Assembly: GCA_030615705.1 (NCBI GenBank)
Contig: JAUWYT010000026.1
Location: 1 to 10,962, forward strand
Length of the DNA: 10,962 nucleotides
Reading direction: 5' to 3'
Origin: Chloroflexota bacterium
Lineage (GTDB): Bacteria > Chloroflexota > Anaerolineae > VGOG01
Part shown: piece after piece, positions 1-6,055 of the stretch
Numbering within the stretch: position 1 is the first letter of the stretch
Layout: each line of letters begins with the position of its first letter
Made by a program: the position numbers and the translations under genes
The notes under the pieces: generated by a model
Databases searched by the model: none
What the model was told of the DNA's origin: nothing
What the model saw: the letters and a program-made list of their open reading frames with translations, nothing else

Positions 1-126
1 TTCGCCAAGGGGAACATGGCGGGGGTTGTGGTGGGGGGCAAGTCTCCTCTCATAGTGGCCTCCCGCTCCGATCCCCACGAGACTAAACTGGTCTCCATGG
101 CCTTGGGGGTGCTGCTGGCGACGTGA
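1..126 (+). CDS. phosphate acyltransferase (ptb-like), 3' end only
   Basis: Frame 1 is open from the first base and ends at TGA 124-126, giving the last 41 residues of a protein whose start lies before the window. The tail (FAKGNMAGVVVGGKSPL, then SRSDPHETKL) aligns without gaps to the C-terminus of the complete ptb-like protein at 1446-2393. I count 26 identities in 40 positions, so the two are tandem paralogues and not copies of a recent duplication. The family (phosphate butyryltransferase/phosphotransacetylase) transfers acyl groups between CoA and phosphate in the cytosol. The GG-K-x-P and SRxDxxExK blocks are typical of the family's C-terminal domain. Substrate cannot be judged from this fragment. 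Its relation to the downstream copy, with an A+T-rich spacer between, suggests an operon that was later interrupted (inference). Confidence 0.85.
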   Translation, partial: FAKGNMAGVVVGGKSPLIVASRSDPHETKLVSMALGVLLAT

Positions 127-161
127 GAATCAGGATTCGCCTGGCAACCTATTGTCGGATG

Positions 162-184
162 GCCAGACGCCGGAGCAATTACCG
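162..184 (+). repeat. 23-base imperfect direct repeat, copy 1
   Basis: This stretch, with core CGCCGGAGC followed by RATTACCG, matches 508-530 at 20 of 23 positions, and all three differences are A/G transitions. It lies just upstream of the ribosome binding site of the small gene at 203. The flanks are only loosely similar. It may be a remnant of a duplicated segment or a recombination scar; I cannot tell which. Confidence 0.6.
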
Positions 185-202
185 CCAACAGGAGGAGCAA
201 CT

Positions 203-397
203 ATGCATCAAGTCTATGGTGTCGTGCTGTTCGTTGTCGGAATAGTGTTCATATTGCTGGGCGGCTATATACTGTATACAGGGTATACAGGCAACCTTTT
301 GGATTGGCAAGACATGTTGTTCATTGCTGGGGTCTGTCTATTTGGATATTTGCTGGTTATGGCAGGTTACAGGATGTCCAGAGGAGATCGTTTTTGA
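203..397 (+). CDS. small predicted membrane protein (64 aa), function unknown
   Basis: ATG at 203 is preceded by GGAGGAG at 191-197, a good ribosome binding site, so I prefer it to an in-frame TTG at 152. The protein has two hydrophobic segments, at about residues 5-24 (VYGVVLFVVGIVFILLGGYI) and 36-53 (DMLFIAGVCLFGYLLVMA). They are joined by a short polar loop, and the tail is basic (YRMSRGDRF). This fits a two-pass inner-membrane hairpin. I do not recognise a family. The surrounding DNA is A+T-richer than the metabolic genes on either side (24 of 60 bases G+C at 241-300), so it may be foreign or fast-evolving. It is not clearly part of the ptb operon. The ribosome binding site and clean membrane pattern support it being real, but no homologue is known to me. 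Confidence 0.5.
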   Translation: MHQVYGVVLFVVGIVFILLGGYILYTGYTGNLLDWQDMLFIAGVCLFGYLLVMAGYRMSRGDRF

Positions 398-694
398 GCG
401 ATCAAAGGCAGGCGCACATGGCCTAACAGGCGCATTTGCGCTATGGGCTAAAGCCAAGTTCGGCGGCCTTTCCTGCAAAGCTGAACGGGATCCGGCGAGT
501 CAGGGCGGCCGGGCGCCGGAGCGATTACCGAACGTTCTCATATCTCCGAGGTTTACAATGATCTGGCTAGGCTTGCTGCCAGCGAATTCTACGGCATCGT
601 CGGTACAAGCCATTTGGATGTTTCTTAGTTAGGCCGCTTGCCCCATGCCGCAGACCAGGGCCTATCAATATCTATCGTGGAGGTTGTTTTATTG
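398..694 (+). other. 297-base stretch without a supportable gene
   Basis: An open frame runs through to 632, but it begins inside the gene at 203-397, has no ribosome binding site of its own and reads as low-quality protein. A second frame, from about 484 to a stop at 626-628, has no start codon, although its end (SEVYNDLARLAASEFYGIV) looks protein-like. It could be the remnant of a decayed gene. The second copy of the 23-base repeat lies here at 508-530. GCCTAAC (421-427) and GTTAGGC (628-634) form an inverted pair 214 bases apart. Confidence 0.4.
508..530 (+). repeat. 23-base imperfect direct repeat, copy 2
   Basis: Partner of 162-184: 20 of 23 bases identical, and the differences are all purine transitions. 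It is embedded in the gene-poor stretch between the two small membrane-protein genes. Similarity fades quickly downstream of the shared ATTACCG, so the shared block is short and sharply bounded on that side. Confidence 0.6.
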
Positions 695-994
695 ATGGAA
701 GAACTTAGTGAACAACAACGGGAGATTTTGCTGTTTGTTCATCAATCCCAGCATGAAGAGTCCCTACAACATCGACGCAGTATTCTTAATGCCTTTGGTT
801 TGTCCATGACGGGGCTGATGGCAATAATGGCTGGTGCTATTGCTATCGGTCACATGTCAGTCAATCTCAAGAACGCTGTTCTAATCGCTATTGTCGTTGT
901 ATGGGTGTCCGTAATTGCCTTTATCCGGCAAGAGCGCCAGAAATCAGAGGAGGCAATGGAAATCCCGAGATCAATTGAGGAGCCACTCAAATGA
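695..994 (+). CDS. small predicted membrane protein (99 aa), function unknown
   Basis: I chose ATG 695, preceded by GGAGG at 679-683. The in-frame TTG at 692 has closer spacing and is an alternative start; the frame stays open upstream to 638. The N-terminal 30 residues are polar and charged (EELSEQQREILLFVHQSQHEE), probably helical and possibly a short coiled coil. Two membrane segments follow, at about residues 37-53 (SMTGLMAIMAGAIAIGH) and 60-76 (AVLIAIVVVWVSVIAFI), then a charged tail rich in Arg, Glu and Lys. The layout resembles small uncharacterised membrane proteins with a cytosolic N-terminal helix, but I cannot name a family. It sits in the A+T-richer spacer between the two ptb-like genes, and nothing nearby fixes a role. 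The same frame stays open for 57 codons after the TGA stop. Confidence 0.55.
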   Translation: MEELSEQQREILLFVHQSQHEESLQHRRSILNAFGLSMTGLMAIMAGAIAIGHMSVNLKNAVLIAIVVVWVSVIAFIRQERQKSEEAMEIPRSIEEPLK

Positions 995-1012
995 TGTGAA
1001 GAAGGTACATAC

Positions 1013-1168
1013 TTGCCAGGGAAATCTATCTTACCTGCCTTGTACAGTAAGCCTCAGCCGACTTGGAAGGGACTCACGTGGGGCGATCGGATTCTTGTAC
1101 TCTCTCTGATACTGTTGGGTGTGTCTACCATGATTGTGGTTATTTTCCTTCCTTCCCCATCCCCGTGA
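1013..1168 (+). CDS. possible tiny one-pass membrane protein (51 aa), doubtful
   Basis: The only usable start is TTG 1013, with AAGAAGG at 999-1005 as a well-spaced ribosome binding site. The product contains WKGLTWGDRILVLSLILLG and continues STMIVVIFLPSP, a convincing single membrane segment with a GDR lead-in, and ends in a Pro/Ser tail. The GD-R-I-L-hydrophobic pattern loosely recalls the N-terminus of NusG-domain-II proteins. The globular domain that should follow is missing in all three frames, so it may be a truncated remnant. It lies in the same frame as the gene ending at 994, so one original gene with an acquired stop is another possibility. Confidence is low because there is no ATG and the length is tiny. 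Confidence 0.3.
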   Translation: MPGKSILPALYSKPQPTWKGLTWGDRILVLSLILLGVSTMIVVIFLPSPSP

Positions 1169-1445
1169 ATTGTATAGAGGCCAAGACAGAGCTGAAAAGC
1201 ATGTTTATGGTTTGCATTGCCTACCGGAACATTGTAACCAACCTCGCTAGACGTTGTTGCGTGTGGAGTCAAATTCAGGAGCAAAGAGAGGCCTAGTCCC
1301 CATCACACCCGACTGCGCTATCGCGGGTATTTGCAATGGTTCTTTGCATTTGCAGGTTATGTTTTGTTGCGGCTGGGATGTTGCAGCCCCTGTGTGGCGG
1401 CTGAACTCCCGGCTGTTGTACGCAGAAAGCTGCTAGAGGATCAGC
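1169..1445 (+). other. 277-base stretch without a supportable gene, upstream of ptb
   Basis: No frame combines a start, a ribosome binding site and recognisable protein. A 72-codon open stretch (1238-1456) reads into the start of ptb and contains RLRYRGYLQWFFAFAGYVLL, which looks like a membrane segment, but it has no sensible start codon. It may be the decayed end of the small gene at 1013. I saw no clear sigma-70 promoter or terminator. The ribosome binding site of ptb, AGAGGA, is at 1435-1440. Confidence 0.4.
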
Positions 1446-2393
1446 GTGGCCATTAAGAATTTCGTCGAGCTCGTCGAAATGGCTAAGAGAAAGGGGCCAA
1501 GGCGAGTGGCCATCGTCGCTGCCCATGATCCAGCCACTTTGCTGGCCGCCAGAGAGGCGCAGAAGGAGGGCCTGGCCTACCCTATTCTGGTTGGCGACTC
1601 GGCGGCTATAACGGGTATGGCCAAGGAAAGGGACATTGATCTGGCTGGTATGACTGTTATTGACGAGCCCCATCCCAAACTGGCAGCGCGTCGAGCCGTG
1701 GGACTAGTCAAAAATGGCCAGGCGGACTTAGCCATGAACGGCCTGGCTCAGCCCCGTCATCTCATCGAAGCTGCCCTTACTTCGGCTGGGACTTCGGCGA
1801 GCTCAGTCGAGCCGCTCAGTACAAGGGATAGAGAGAAGGGCTTACGTAATGGGCGACTTCTAACCAATGTCGGCGTTTTCGAGATTCCGGGCCTTGATCG
1901 GCTGCTCATGGTCAGTGACATCGGCGTCGTAGTCTCGCCCACGCTGGAGCAGAGGGCGGCTATCATCCAGAACGCTATCGAGGTTGCTCATCGGCTAGGC
2001 ATCGAGGAGCCTAGAGTGGCGATCCTCGCAGCCACGGAGACGGTAGACCCCAAGGTCCCCCTGAGCGTAGATGCAGCCAAGCTCTCCAAGATGGCCCAGC
2101 GGGGGCAGATCAAGGGCGGCATCGTGGATGGCCCCATGGCCCTGGACATCGCCATCTCCCCTCATTCGGCGCGCATAAAAGGCATTAAGGGCGATGTGGC
2201 CGGCCAGGCTGATATACTAATTGTGCCCGACATCGAGGCTGGCAACCTCCTGGCGAAGACCATCACCTACTTTGCCAAAGGCAAAATGGCCAGCGTGGTG
2301 GTAGGGGGCAAGTGTCCCCTGGCAATGCCCTCCCGCGCCGACCCCCCGGAGGCCAAACTTGCCTCCCTGGCCGTTGGGATTCTGGTGGCTTGA
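1446..2393 (+). CDS. ptb: phosphate acyltransferase (phosphate butyryltransferase family)
   Basis: A 315-residue cytosolic enzyme of the Ptb/Pta family, exchanging acyl-CoA and acyl phosphate. GTG 1446 follows AGAGGA (1435-1440), and the N-terminus (IKNFVELVEMAKRKGPRRVAI) aligns with known Ptb starts. Family blocks: VAIVAAHDP (22-30), LVGD (48-51), DLAMNGL (94-100), GLRNGRLLTNVGVFEIPGLD (132-151), LSKMAQRGQIKGGIVDGP (213-230), SRADPPEAKL (296-305). Compared from memory with Clostridium acetobutylicum Ptb, residues 112-127 (TSAGTSASSVEPLSTR) are an extra in-frame block between LIEAAL and DREKGLR, making the protein slightly long. A tandem paralogue ends at 126, and a 2-oxoacid:ferredoxin oxidoreductase operon starts 90 bases downstream. 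That context favours conversion of branched-chain or short acyl-CoA to acyl phosphate for ATP synthesis. The substrate is inferred; a phosphotransacetylase role is possible. Confidence 0.9.
   Translation: MAIKNFVELVEMAKRKGPRRVAIVAAHDPATLLAAREAQKEGLAYPILVGDSAAITGMAKERDIDLAGMTVIDEPHPKLAARRAVGLVKNGQADLAMNGLAQPRHLIEAALTSAGTSASSVEPLSTRDREKGLRNGRLLTNVGVFEIPGLDRLLMVSDIGVVVSPTLEQRAAIIQNAIEVAHRLGIEEPRVAILAATETVDPKVPLSVDAAKLSKMAQRGQIKGGIVDGPMALDIAISPHSARIKGIKGDVAGQADILIVPDIEAGNLLAKTITYFAKGKMASVVVGGKCPLAMPSRADPPEAKLASLAVGILVA
1779..1826 (+). repeat. 48-base in-frame repeat-like insertion inside ptb
   Basis: Sixteen codons (residues 112-127) separate two family-conserved blocks that are contiguous in the Ptb proteins I know. 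The DNA holds ACTTCGG twice (1779-1785 and 1791-1797) and CTCAGT twice (1802-1807 and 1815-1820). That is a palindrome-prone CTTCG/CTCAG composition like the small interspersed elements that appear in proteins as EPLS or SELSEVEG peptides. A related scrap, CTGAGCGAAGTGGAAGG, lies at 7066-7082. The length is a multiple of three, so the gene stays open. The identity of the element is an inference. Confidence 0.6.
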
Positions 2394-2445
2394 CGACAGG
2401 TTCATAAATCAACAGATCAATAGAACAACAAGGAGGTTGTAAGAC

Positions 2446-2487
2446 ATGCCAGGGCTTTCCGTCAGCGGAGAAGGGGGAAAGGCATGA
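2446..2487 (+). CDS. possible 13-codon leader peptide coupled to the gamma-subunit gene
   Basis: ATG 2446 follows the strongest ribosome binding site in the region (AAGGAGG, 2430-2436). It encodes [13 protein letters not shown], and its TGA (2485-2487) overlaps the ATG of the next gene (2484-2486) as ATGA, the classic arrangement for translational coupling. The AAGGAG lies in the loop of a weak 5-bp hairpin (ACAAC 2425-2429, GTTGT 2436-2440). The downstream gene also has its own purine-rich site (GGGGG at 2473-2477), so coupling may not be needed. The peptide has no recognisable attenuation pattern such as a run of one amino acid. Chance is a fair alternative. Confidence 0.35.
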   Translation: MPGLSVSGEGGKA

Positions 2488-3035
2488 TTGAGATCAGGAT
2501 ACACGGCCGCGGCGGCCAAGGGGCGGTTATCGCCTCCAAGGTGCTAGCGGTTGCTGTCTTTAAAGAAGGCAAGTACGTGCAATCCTTCCCGGCCTTCGGT
2601 GTGGAGCGGCGAGGCGCGCCAGTTATGGCTTTCACTCGCATTGACGATCAGCCCATTCGAATCCGGTGCCAGATCTACGAGCCCGATCACGTCGTAGTGC
2701 TGGATCCGACTTTGCTCGAAGCTGTGGATGTTACCGCCGGCTTGAAAGAAGGTGGTTGGATCCTCATCAACAGCGAGCAGGACCCTGCCACCTTCGACCT
2801 GCCGGCCAGGTACCGGGTGGCCACCATTGACGCTCAATCCATCGCCATCAAGTACAAGTTGGGGCCTAAGAGCGCGCCAATCGTCAACACGGCCATCCTG
2901 GGAGCCTTTGCCAAGGCCACGGGCATAGTGGGTCTGGAGGCCCTCGCCGAGGCTGTGCGCGAGTCTGTGCCTCTAAAACCAGAGGAGAACGTCGCCGCTA
3001 CCCGAGAAGCCTATAACAGCGTCGTAGCGTCTTAG
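2484..3035 (+). CDS. 2-oxoacid:ferredoxin oxidoreductase, gamma subunit
   Basis: A 183-residue subunit of the pyruvate/2-ketoisovalerate/2-oxoglutarate:ferredoxin oxidoreductase family. With alpha, beta and delta parts it oxidises a 2-oxoacid plus CoA to acyl-CoA, CO2 and reduced ferredoxin. Family signatures are clear: the N-terminal [19 protein letters not shown] (residues 4-22), [20 protein letters not shown] (33-52), and the [14 protein letters not shown] stretch (about 68-81). Length is usual for the family (about 180-190). ATG 2484 is preceded by GGGGG at 2473-2477 and overlaps the stop of a possible leader peptide. Its last five codons (SVVAS) and the TAG stop fall inside an octamer repeat starting at 3017, so the natural C-terminus may have been altered. 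First gene of the operon. Sequence alone does not fix the substrate; the neighbouring ptb genes favour a short or branched acyl product. Confidence 0.92.
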   Translation: MIEIRIHGRGGQGAVIASKVLAVAVFKEGKYVQSFPAFGVERRGAPVMAFTRIDDQPIRIRCQIYEPDHVVVLDPTLLEAVDVTAGLKEGGWILINSEQDPATFDLPARYRVATIDAQSIAIKYKLGPKSAPIVNTAILGAFAKATGIVGLEALAEAVRESVPLKPEENVAATREAYNSVVAS

Positions 3036-3075
3036 CGTCGCAGCGTCAACGCGCCATCGCTGAGGCGCTACGACG
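3017..3075 (+). repeat. octamer tandem repeat with inverted arm, over the gamma-gene stop codon
   Basis: Four consecutive octamers of the form YAGCGTCN occupy 3017-3048; the gamma-subunit TAG is the first three bases of the third unit. After a short spacer, CGCTACGACG (3066-3075) is the exact reverse complement of CGTCGTAGCG (3020-3029), so the transcript can fold into a 10-bp stem enclosing the stop codon. The same octamer block followed by GCGCTACGACG occurs again at 3448-3493 inside the next gene. The element fills nearly all of the 60-base gap between the two genes. Confidence 0.85.
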
Positions 3076-3095
3076 TTTCTTGTAAAGGAGAAACG

Positions 3096-4910
3096 ATGAC
3101 CGAAGAAATTGTGTTCAAAACCGAAGCCGATATGCCTTACCTCCCTATGTCCCTCGGAACGACCTTGGTCAACAAGACCGGTAGCTGGAGGTATATCCGG
3201 CCCCTATACGTGGATAAAACCCCTCCCTGTAATCACGACTGCCCTGCCGGGGAAGACATCGTCGGCTATCTGGCTCTGATTGAGGAGGGGAAGTACAAAG
3301 AGGGGTGGGAACTGATCATGCAGGAGAACCCTTTCCCAGGGGTTTGCGGGCGGGTCTGCCCCCATCCTTGCGAGAGCGAATGTAACCGCAGGGAGTTAGG
3401 GGGTGCGATAGCCATCCACACCCTGGAGCGCTTCCTGGCCGATCATACAGCGTCTCAGCGTCCAAGCGTCCAAGCGTCAAAGCGCTACGACGCTAAAATC
3501 GCCATCATCGGCTCTGGCCCCGCCGGCCTCGCCTGCGCCTACCACCTCGCTCTCCGTGGCTACCCCGTCACCGTCTTCGAGGCCCTGCCCGTCGTGGGAG
3601 GGATGATGAGGGTGGGCATCCCAGAGTATCGCCTGCCCCGCGAGGTGTTGGAGCGGGAGATCGCCGACATCGAAGCCCTGGGGGTGGAGATCGAGACCAA
3701 CATGCGCCTTGGCGATAACTTCAAGCTGTCTGATTTAGAAGATTACCAGGCTATCTTCATCGCGGTGGGGCTCCAAAAGAGTCGCAAGCTGAACGTCCCG
3801 GGCGAGGATGCTGAGGGGGTCATTCCCGGCCTGGAGTTACTCAAGAGGGTGAATTTAGGTGAAGAGGTCCAGGTGGGCCCCAGTGTAGCGGTCATCGGCG
3901 GAGGCAACACTGCCGTAGACGCCGCCCGCTCGGCATTGCGCTTGGGATCAGACGTTCGTGAGCCTCGGTCGAACGAAGTAACGATCCTCTACCGCCGCTC
4001 GCGGGAGGAGATGCCAGCCATCGCTGGGGAGATCGAGGAAGCCCTAGCGGAAGGTGTTAAGATTCGCTACCTATCGGCTCCTATTGAACTGCTGACTGAA
4101 AACGGCTGGGTAATGGGCCTGAAGTGCGTGAAGATGGAATTAGGGGAGCCAGATGAGAGTGGGCGGCGTCGTCCCATGCCCATCGCGGGCTCTGAGTACG
4201 CCCTCAAAGCAGACACTGTCATCCCCGCCATTGGCCAGGAAGCGGACACCTCGTTTCTGGAAACTGGTGAACAGCGGCTGATAGAGGTCAGGCGAGGGCA
4301 CATCTTCATCGACGCGGCCGGGGCGACGACCCGGCCCGGGATTTTCGCCGGGGGAGATGTCGCCACGCCCTTCGGCACTGTGGCCCACGCCGTCGGCTCC
4401 GGAAAACGCGCCGCCCTGGCTATTGACAAATACCTCAGGGGCGAGGAGCTTTCGGGCTTCCCACCAATAGACGAAGCCGTCCATGCCGTTCCTAAAGATA
4501 TGGATCCTGCTATCGTCCGCTTCGACGATCTGAACCCGGCTTATTTCGAGGAGATAGAGCGGACTGAACAGCCCCAGAGGCCTATCGAAGAGAGAGTGAG
4601 CGGTTTCGAATACTTCGGCTGGGCTCAGTACGGGGAGGTGAACCTGGGCTTCAACGAAGAGGAAGCTCAAGCCGAGGCCGAGCGGTGCTTCAATTGCGGG
4701 ACCTGCAACCTGTGCGATACTTGCTTAATCTTCTGCCCTGACGTAGCCATCGCTCGCCTGGTGGCTCCTCCCTATCCCGTGCCCCTTGCCCGCCTGAATG
4801 GCGCGGGCTATGAGGTGAACTACGACTACTGCAAGGGATGTGGCGTCTGCGCCGAGGAATGTCCCCGCTATGCCATATCCATCGAGAAGGAGATAAAATG
4901 GAAAAAGTGA
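3096..4910 (+). CDS. FAD/NAD(P)H oxidoreductase fused to ferredoxin (delta subunit)
   Basis: A 604-residue fusion with AAAGGAG directly upstream of ATG 3096. Residues 35-116 form an N-terminal Fe-S domain of the GltD/dihydropyrimidine dehydrogenase type (CNHDCPAGEDI, PGVCGRVCPHPCESEC). Residues 134-450 are a two-dinucleotide-fold flavoprotein: FAD motif GSGPAG (139-144), EYRLPREVLEREI (177-189), NAD(P) motif GGGNTAVDAARSALRLG (268-284), YRRSREEMPA (299-308) and the FAD-closing IFAGGD (416-421). Residues 531-596 carry two [4Fe-4S] motifs, C537/C540/C543/C547 and C579/C582/C585/C589, plus C531 and C534, equivalent to the PorD ferredoxin subunit. Likely role: take electrons from the alpha/beta core and exchange them with NAD(P)H. 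Two oddities: repeat-derived linker residues 117-133, and about eight extra residues (285-292) inside the NAD(P) fold. It overlaps the alpha gene by 13 bases. The direction of electron flow is inferred. Confidence 0.92.
   Translation: MTEEIVFKTEADMPYLPMSLGTTLVNKTGSWRYIRPLYVDKTPPCNHDCPAGEDIVGYLALIEEGKYKEGWELIMQENPFPGVCGRVCPHPCESECNRRELGGAIAIHTLERFLADHTASQRPSVQASKRYDAKIAIIGSGPAGLACAYHLALRGYPVTVFEALPVVGGMMRVGIPEYRLPREVLEREIADIEALGVEIETNMRLGDNFKLSDLEDYQAIFIAVGLQKSRKLNVPGEDAEGVIPGLELLKRVNLGEEVQVGPSVAVIGGGNTAVDAARSALRLGSDVREPRSNEVTILYRRSREEMPAIAGEIEEALAEGVKIRYLSAPIELLTENGWVMGLKCVKMELGEPDESGRRRPMPIAGSEYALKADTVIPAIGQEADTSFLETGEQRLIEVRRGHIFIDAAGATTRPGIFAGGDVATPFGTVAHAVGSGKRAALAIDKYLRGEELSGFPPIDEAVHAVPKDMDPAIVRFDDLNPAYFEEIERTEQPQRPIEERVSGFEYFGWAQYGEVNLGFNEEEAQAEAERCFNCGTCNLCDTCLIFCPDVAIARLVAPPYPVPLARLNGAGYEVNYDYCKGCGVCAEECPRYAISIEKEIKWKK
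3448..3493 (+). repeat. octamer tandem repeat inside the flavoprotein linker
   Basis: Four consecutive octamers of the form MAGCGTCN (3448-3479) run into AAGCGCTACGACGC (3480-3493). This is the same organisation as the intergenic copy at 3017-3075, minus the spacer. In frame it encodes TASQRPSVQASKRYDA, the low-complexity link between the N-terminal Fe-S domain (ending at LERFLADH) and the first FAD strand (KIAIIGSGPAG). The insertion keeps the frame and falls exactly at a domain boundary. Confidence 0.85.
3952..3978 (+). repeat. short inverted-repeat insertion in the NAD(P) domain
   Basis: CGTTCG (3953-3958) and CGAACG (3970-3975) form a 6-bp inverted repeat around an 11-base loop. The stretch encodes roughly DVREPRSNE. 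In related GltD-type proteins, ALRLG is followed after only one to three residues by VTILYRR, so about eight codons look inserted. The extra block lies between the helix after GGGNTAVDAAR and the next beta strand, a surface position that could tolerate it. Confidence 0.5.
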
Positions 4911-6055
4911 TCATGGGCAATCACGCTGTCTCCTACGGAGCAAAGCTGGCCAGGGCCCAGGTTATCGCTGCCTATCCCATCACCCCGCAGACCCAGATCG
5001 TAGAGATGCTGTCGGAGTTCTGGGCTGAGGGGCTTTTGGACGCCAAGTTCATCAAAGTGGAAAGCGAGCACTCGGCCATGGCTGCTTGCATCGGTGCCTC
5101 ATCGGCTGGGGCGCGGGCTTTCACCGCTACGTCGGGGCACGGATTGGCCCTGATGCACGAGATGCTCCACTGGGCGGCTGGGGCCAGGCTTCCCATCGTC
5201 ATGGCCAACGTCAACCGGGCCATGGGCCCCGGTTGGTCCATCTGGACAGAGCAGACCGACAGCCTGGCTCAGCGGGACACAGGGTGGCTGCAGTTCTACT
5301 GCGAGAGCAATCAGGAAGTGTTAGATAGTGTCATCCAAGCTTTCAAAATCGCCGAACAGGTCCTCCTGCCCACCATGTTGGTACTTGATGCCTTCGTCCT
5401 CTCCCATACCCAGGAGCCTGTAGATATACCAGACCAGGAGTTGGTGGATAGGTACTTGCCCCCCTATGATGCTCGATACAAGCTCGATCCTGGCGATCCT
5501 CACGCCTTTGGTGCTATGGTGGCGCCTCCCCATTACATGGAGCTACGCTACAAGATCCAGAAGGCAATGGAGGAGGCTGTGGAGGTGGCTCGCCAGGCTG
5601 ATGGGGAGTTCAGGGAGATCTTCGGACGTAGCTATGGCCTGGTGGAGAAATATCGCCTGGAAGATGCAGAGGTGGTCCTGGTGGCCTCTGCTACTATCAC
5701 CAGCACGGCCAGGGTGGTCGTTGACGAGCTGCGAGAGGAGGGCTACAAGGTGGGACTTCTCAAAGTGCGCATGTTTCGTCCCTTCCCTACCAAGGATGTT
5801 CGAGAGGCTCTGGCAGGTGCTCGCAAAGTGGCGGTCATAGATCGCAACATCTCCTTTGGCCACGGTGGTATCTTCGCCGAGGAAATAAAATCGGCTCTCT
5901 ACAACGGGTCACATCGGCCGCCTATCTTTGGCTTCATCATCGGGCTTGGCGGCAGGGACGTTACCCCCGCGTCAATCCGGGGCATCGCCGAGTATACCTT
6001 TGAGCACGACACACCTGAGATGGAGATAATCTGGAGAGAAGTCAAGAATAGCTGA
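4898..6055 (+). CDS. 2-oxoacid:ferredoxin oxidoreductase, alpha subunit
   Basis: A 385-residue subunit of the PorA/VorA type, a catalytic partner of beta. I chose ATG 4898, with AAGGAG at 4888-4893; an upstream in-frame start at 4838 would add 20 residues of no family character. Signatures: AAYPITPQTQIVEMLSEF (24-41), FIKVESEHSAMAACIGASSA (51-70), TATSGHGLALMHEML (76-90), RLPIVMANVNRAMGPGWSIW (97-116), RDTGWLQFYCE (126-136). The C-terminal domain includes LLKVRMFRPFP, VAVIDRNISFGHGG and IGLGGRDVTP. Length is near the 380-400 usual for stand-alone alpha subunits. The NRAMGP/IW and GLGGRDVTP patterns fit pyruvate or 2-ketoisovalerate enzymes better than 2-oxoglutarate ones, but I cannot settle the substrate. 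The start overlaps the previous gene by 13 bases, implying coupling, and the stop lies in a heptamer repeat. Confidence 0.93.
   Translation: MEKVIMGNHAVSYGAKLARAQVIAAYPITPQTQIVEMLSEFWAEGLLDAKFIKVESEHSAMAACIGASSAGARAFTATSGHGLALMHEMLHWAAGARLPIVMANVNRAMGPGWSIWTEQTDSLAQRDTGWLQFYCESNQEVLDSVIQAFKIAEQVLLPTMLVLDAFVLSHTQEPVDIPDQELVDRYLPPYDARYKLDPGDPHAFGAMVAPPHYMELRYKIQKAMEEAVEVARQADGEFREIFGRSYGLVEKYRLEDAEVVLVASATITSTARVVVDELREEGYKVGLLKVRMFRPFPTKDVREALAGARKVAVIDRNISFGHGGIFAEEIKSALYNGSHRPPIFGFIIGLGGRDVTPASIRGIAEYTFEHDTPEMEIIWREVKNS

Noticed and set aside
324..632. 102-codon + frame overlapping the first small gene
   Set aside because: It has no ribosome binding site, starts inside another gene and reads as low-quality protein with no membrane or domain pattern.
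421..634. GCCTAAC (421-427) and GTTAGGC (628-634) as the ends of an integron attC site
   Set aside because: The 7-mers match the expected attC ends, but they are 214 bases apart, longer than normal attC sites. I found no inner L-box pair or long imperfect stem between them, and there is no integrase gene.
992..1168. In-frame TGA at 992-994 read as selenocysteine, joining the 99-residue protein to the next 57 codons
   Set aside because: No obvious SECIS-like hairpin follows the TGA, the upstream protein ends naturally with a charged tail, and the junction resembles no selenoprotein motif.
3017..3493. The octamer arrays as a CRISPR array
   Set aside because: The units are 8 bases and directly adjacent with no spacers, and one copy lies inside a coding sequence.
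4067..4670. Open frames of 120 and 176 codons on the - strand opposite the flavoprotein gene
   Set aside because: Both lie wholly within a gene with strong motif support and show no family signatures.
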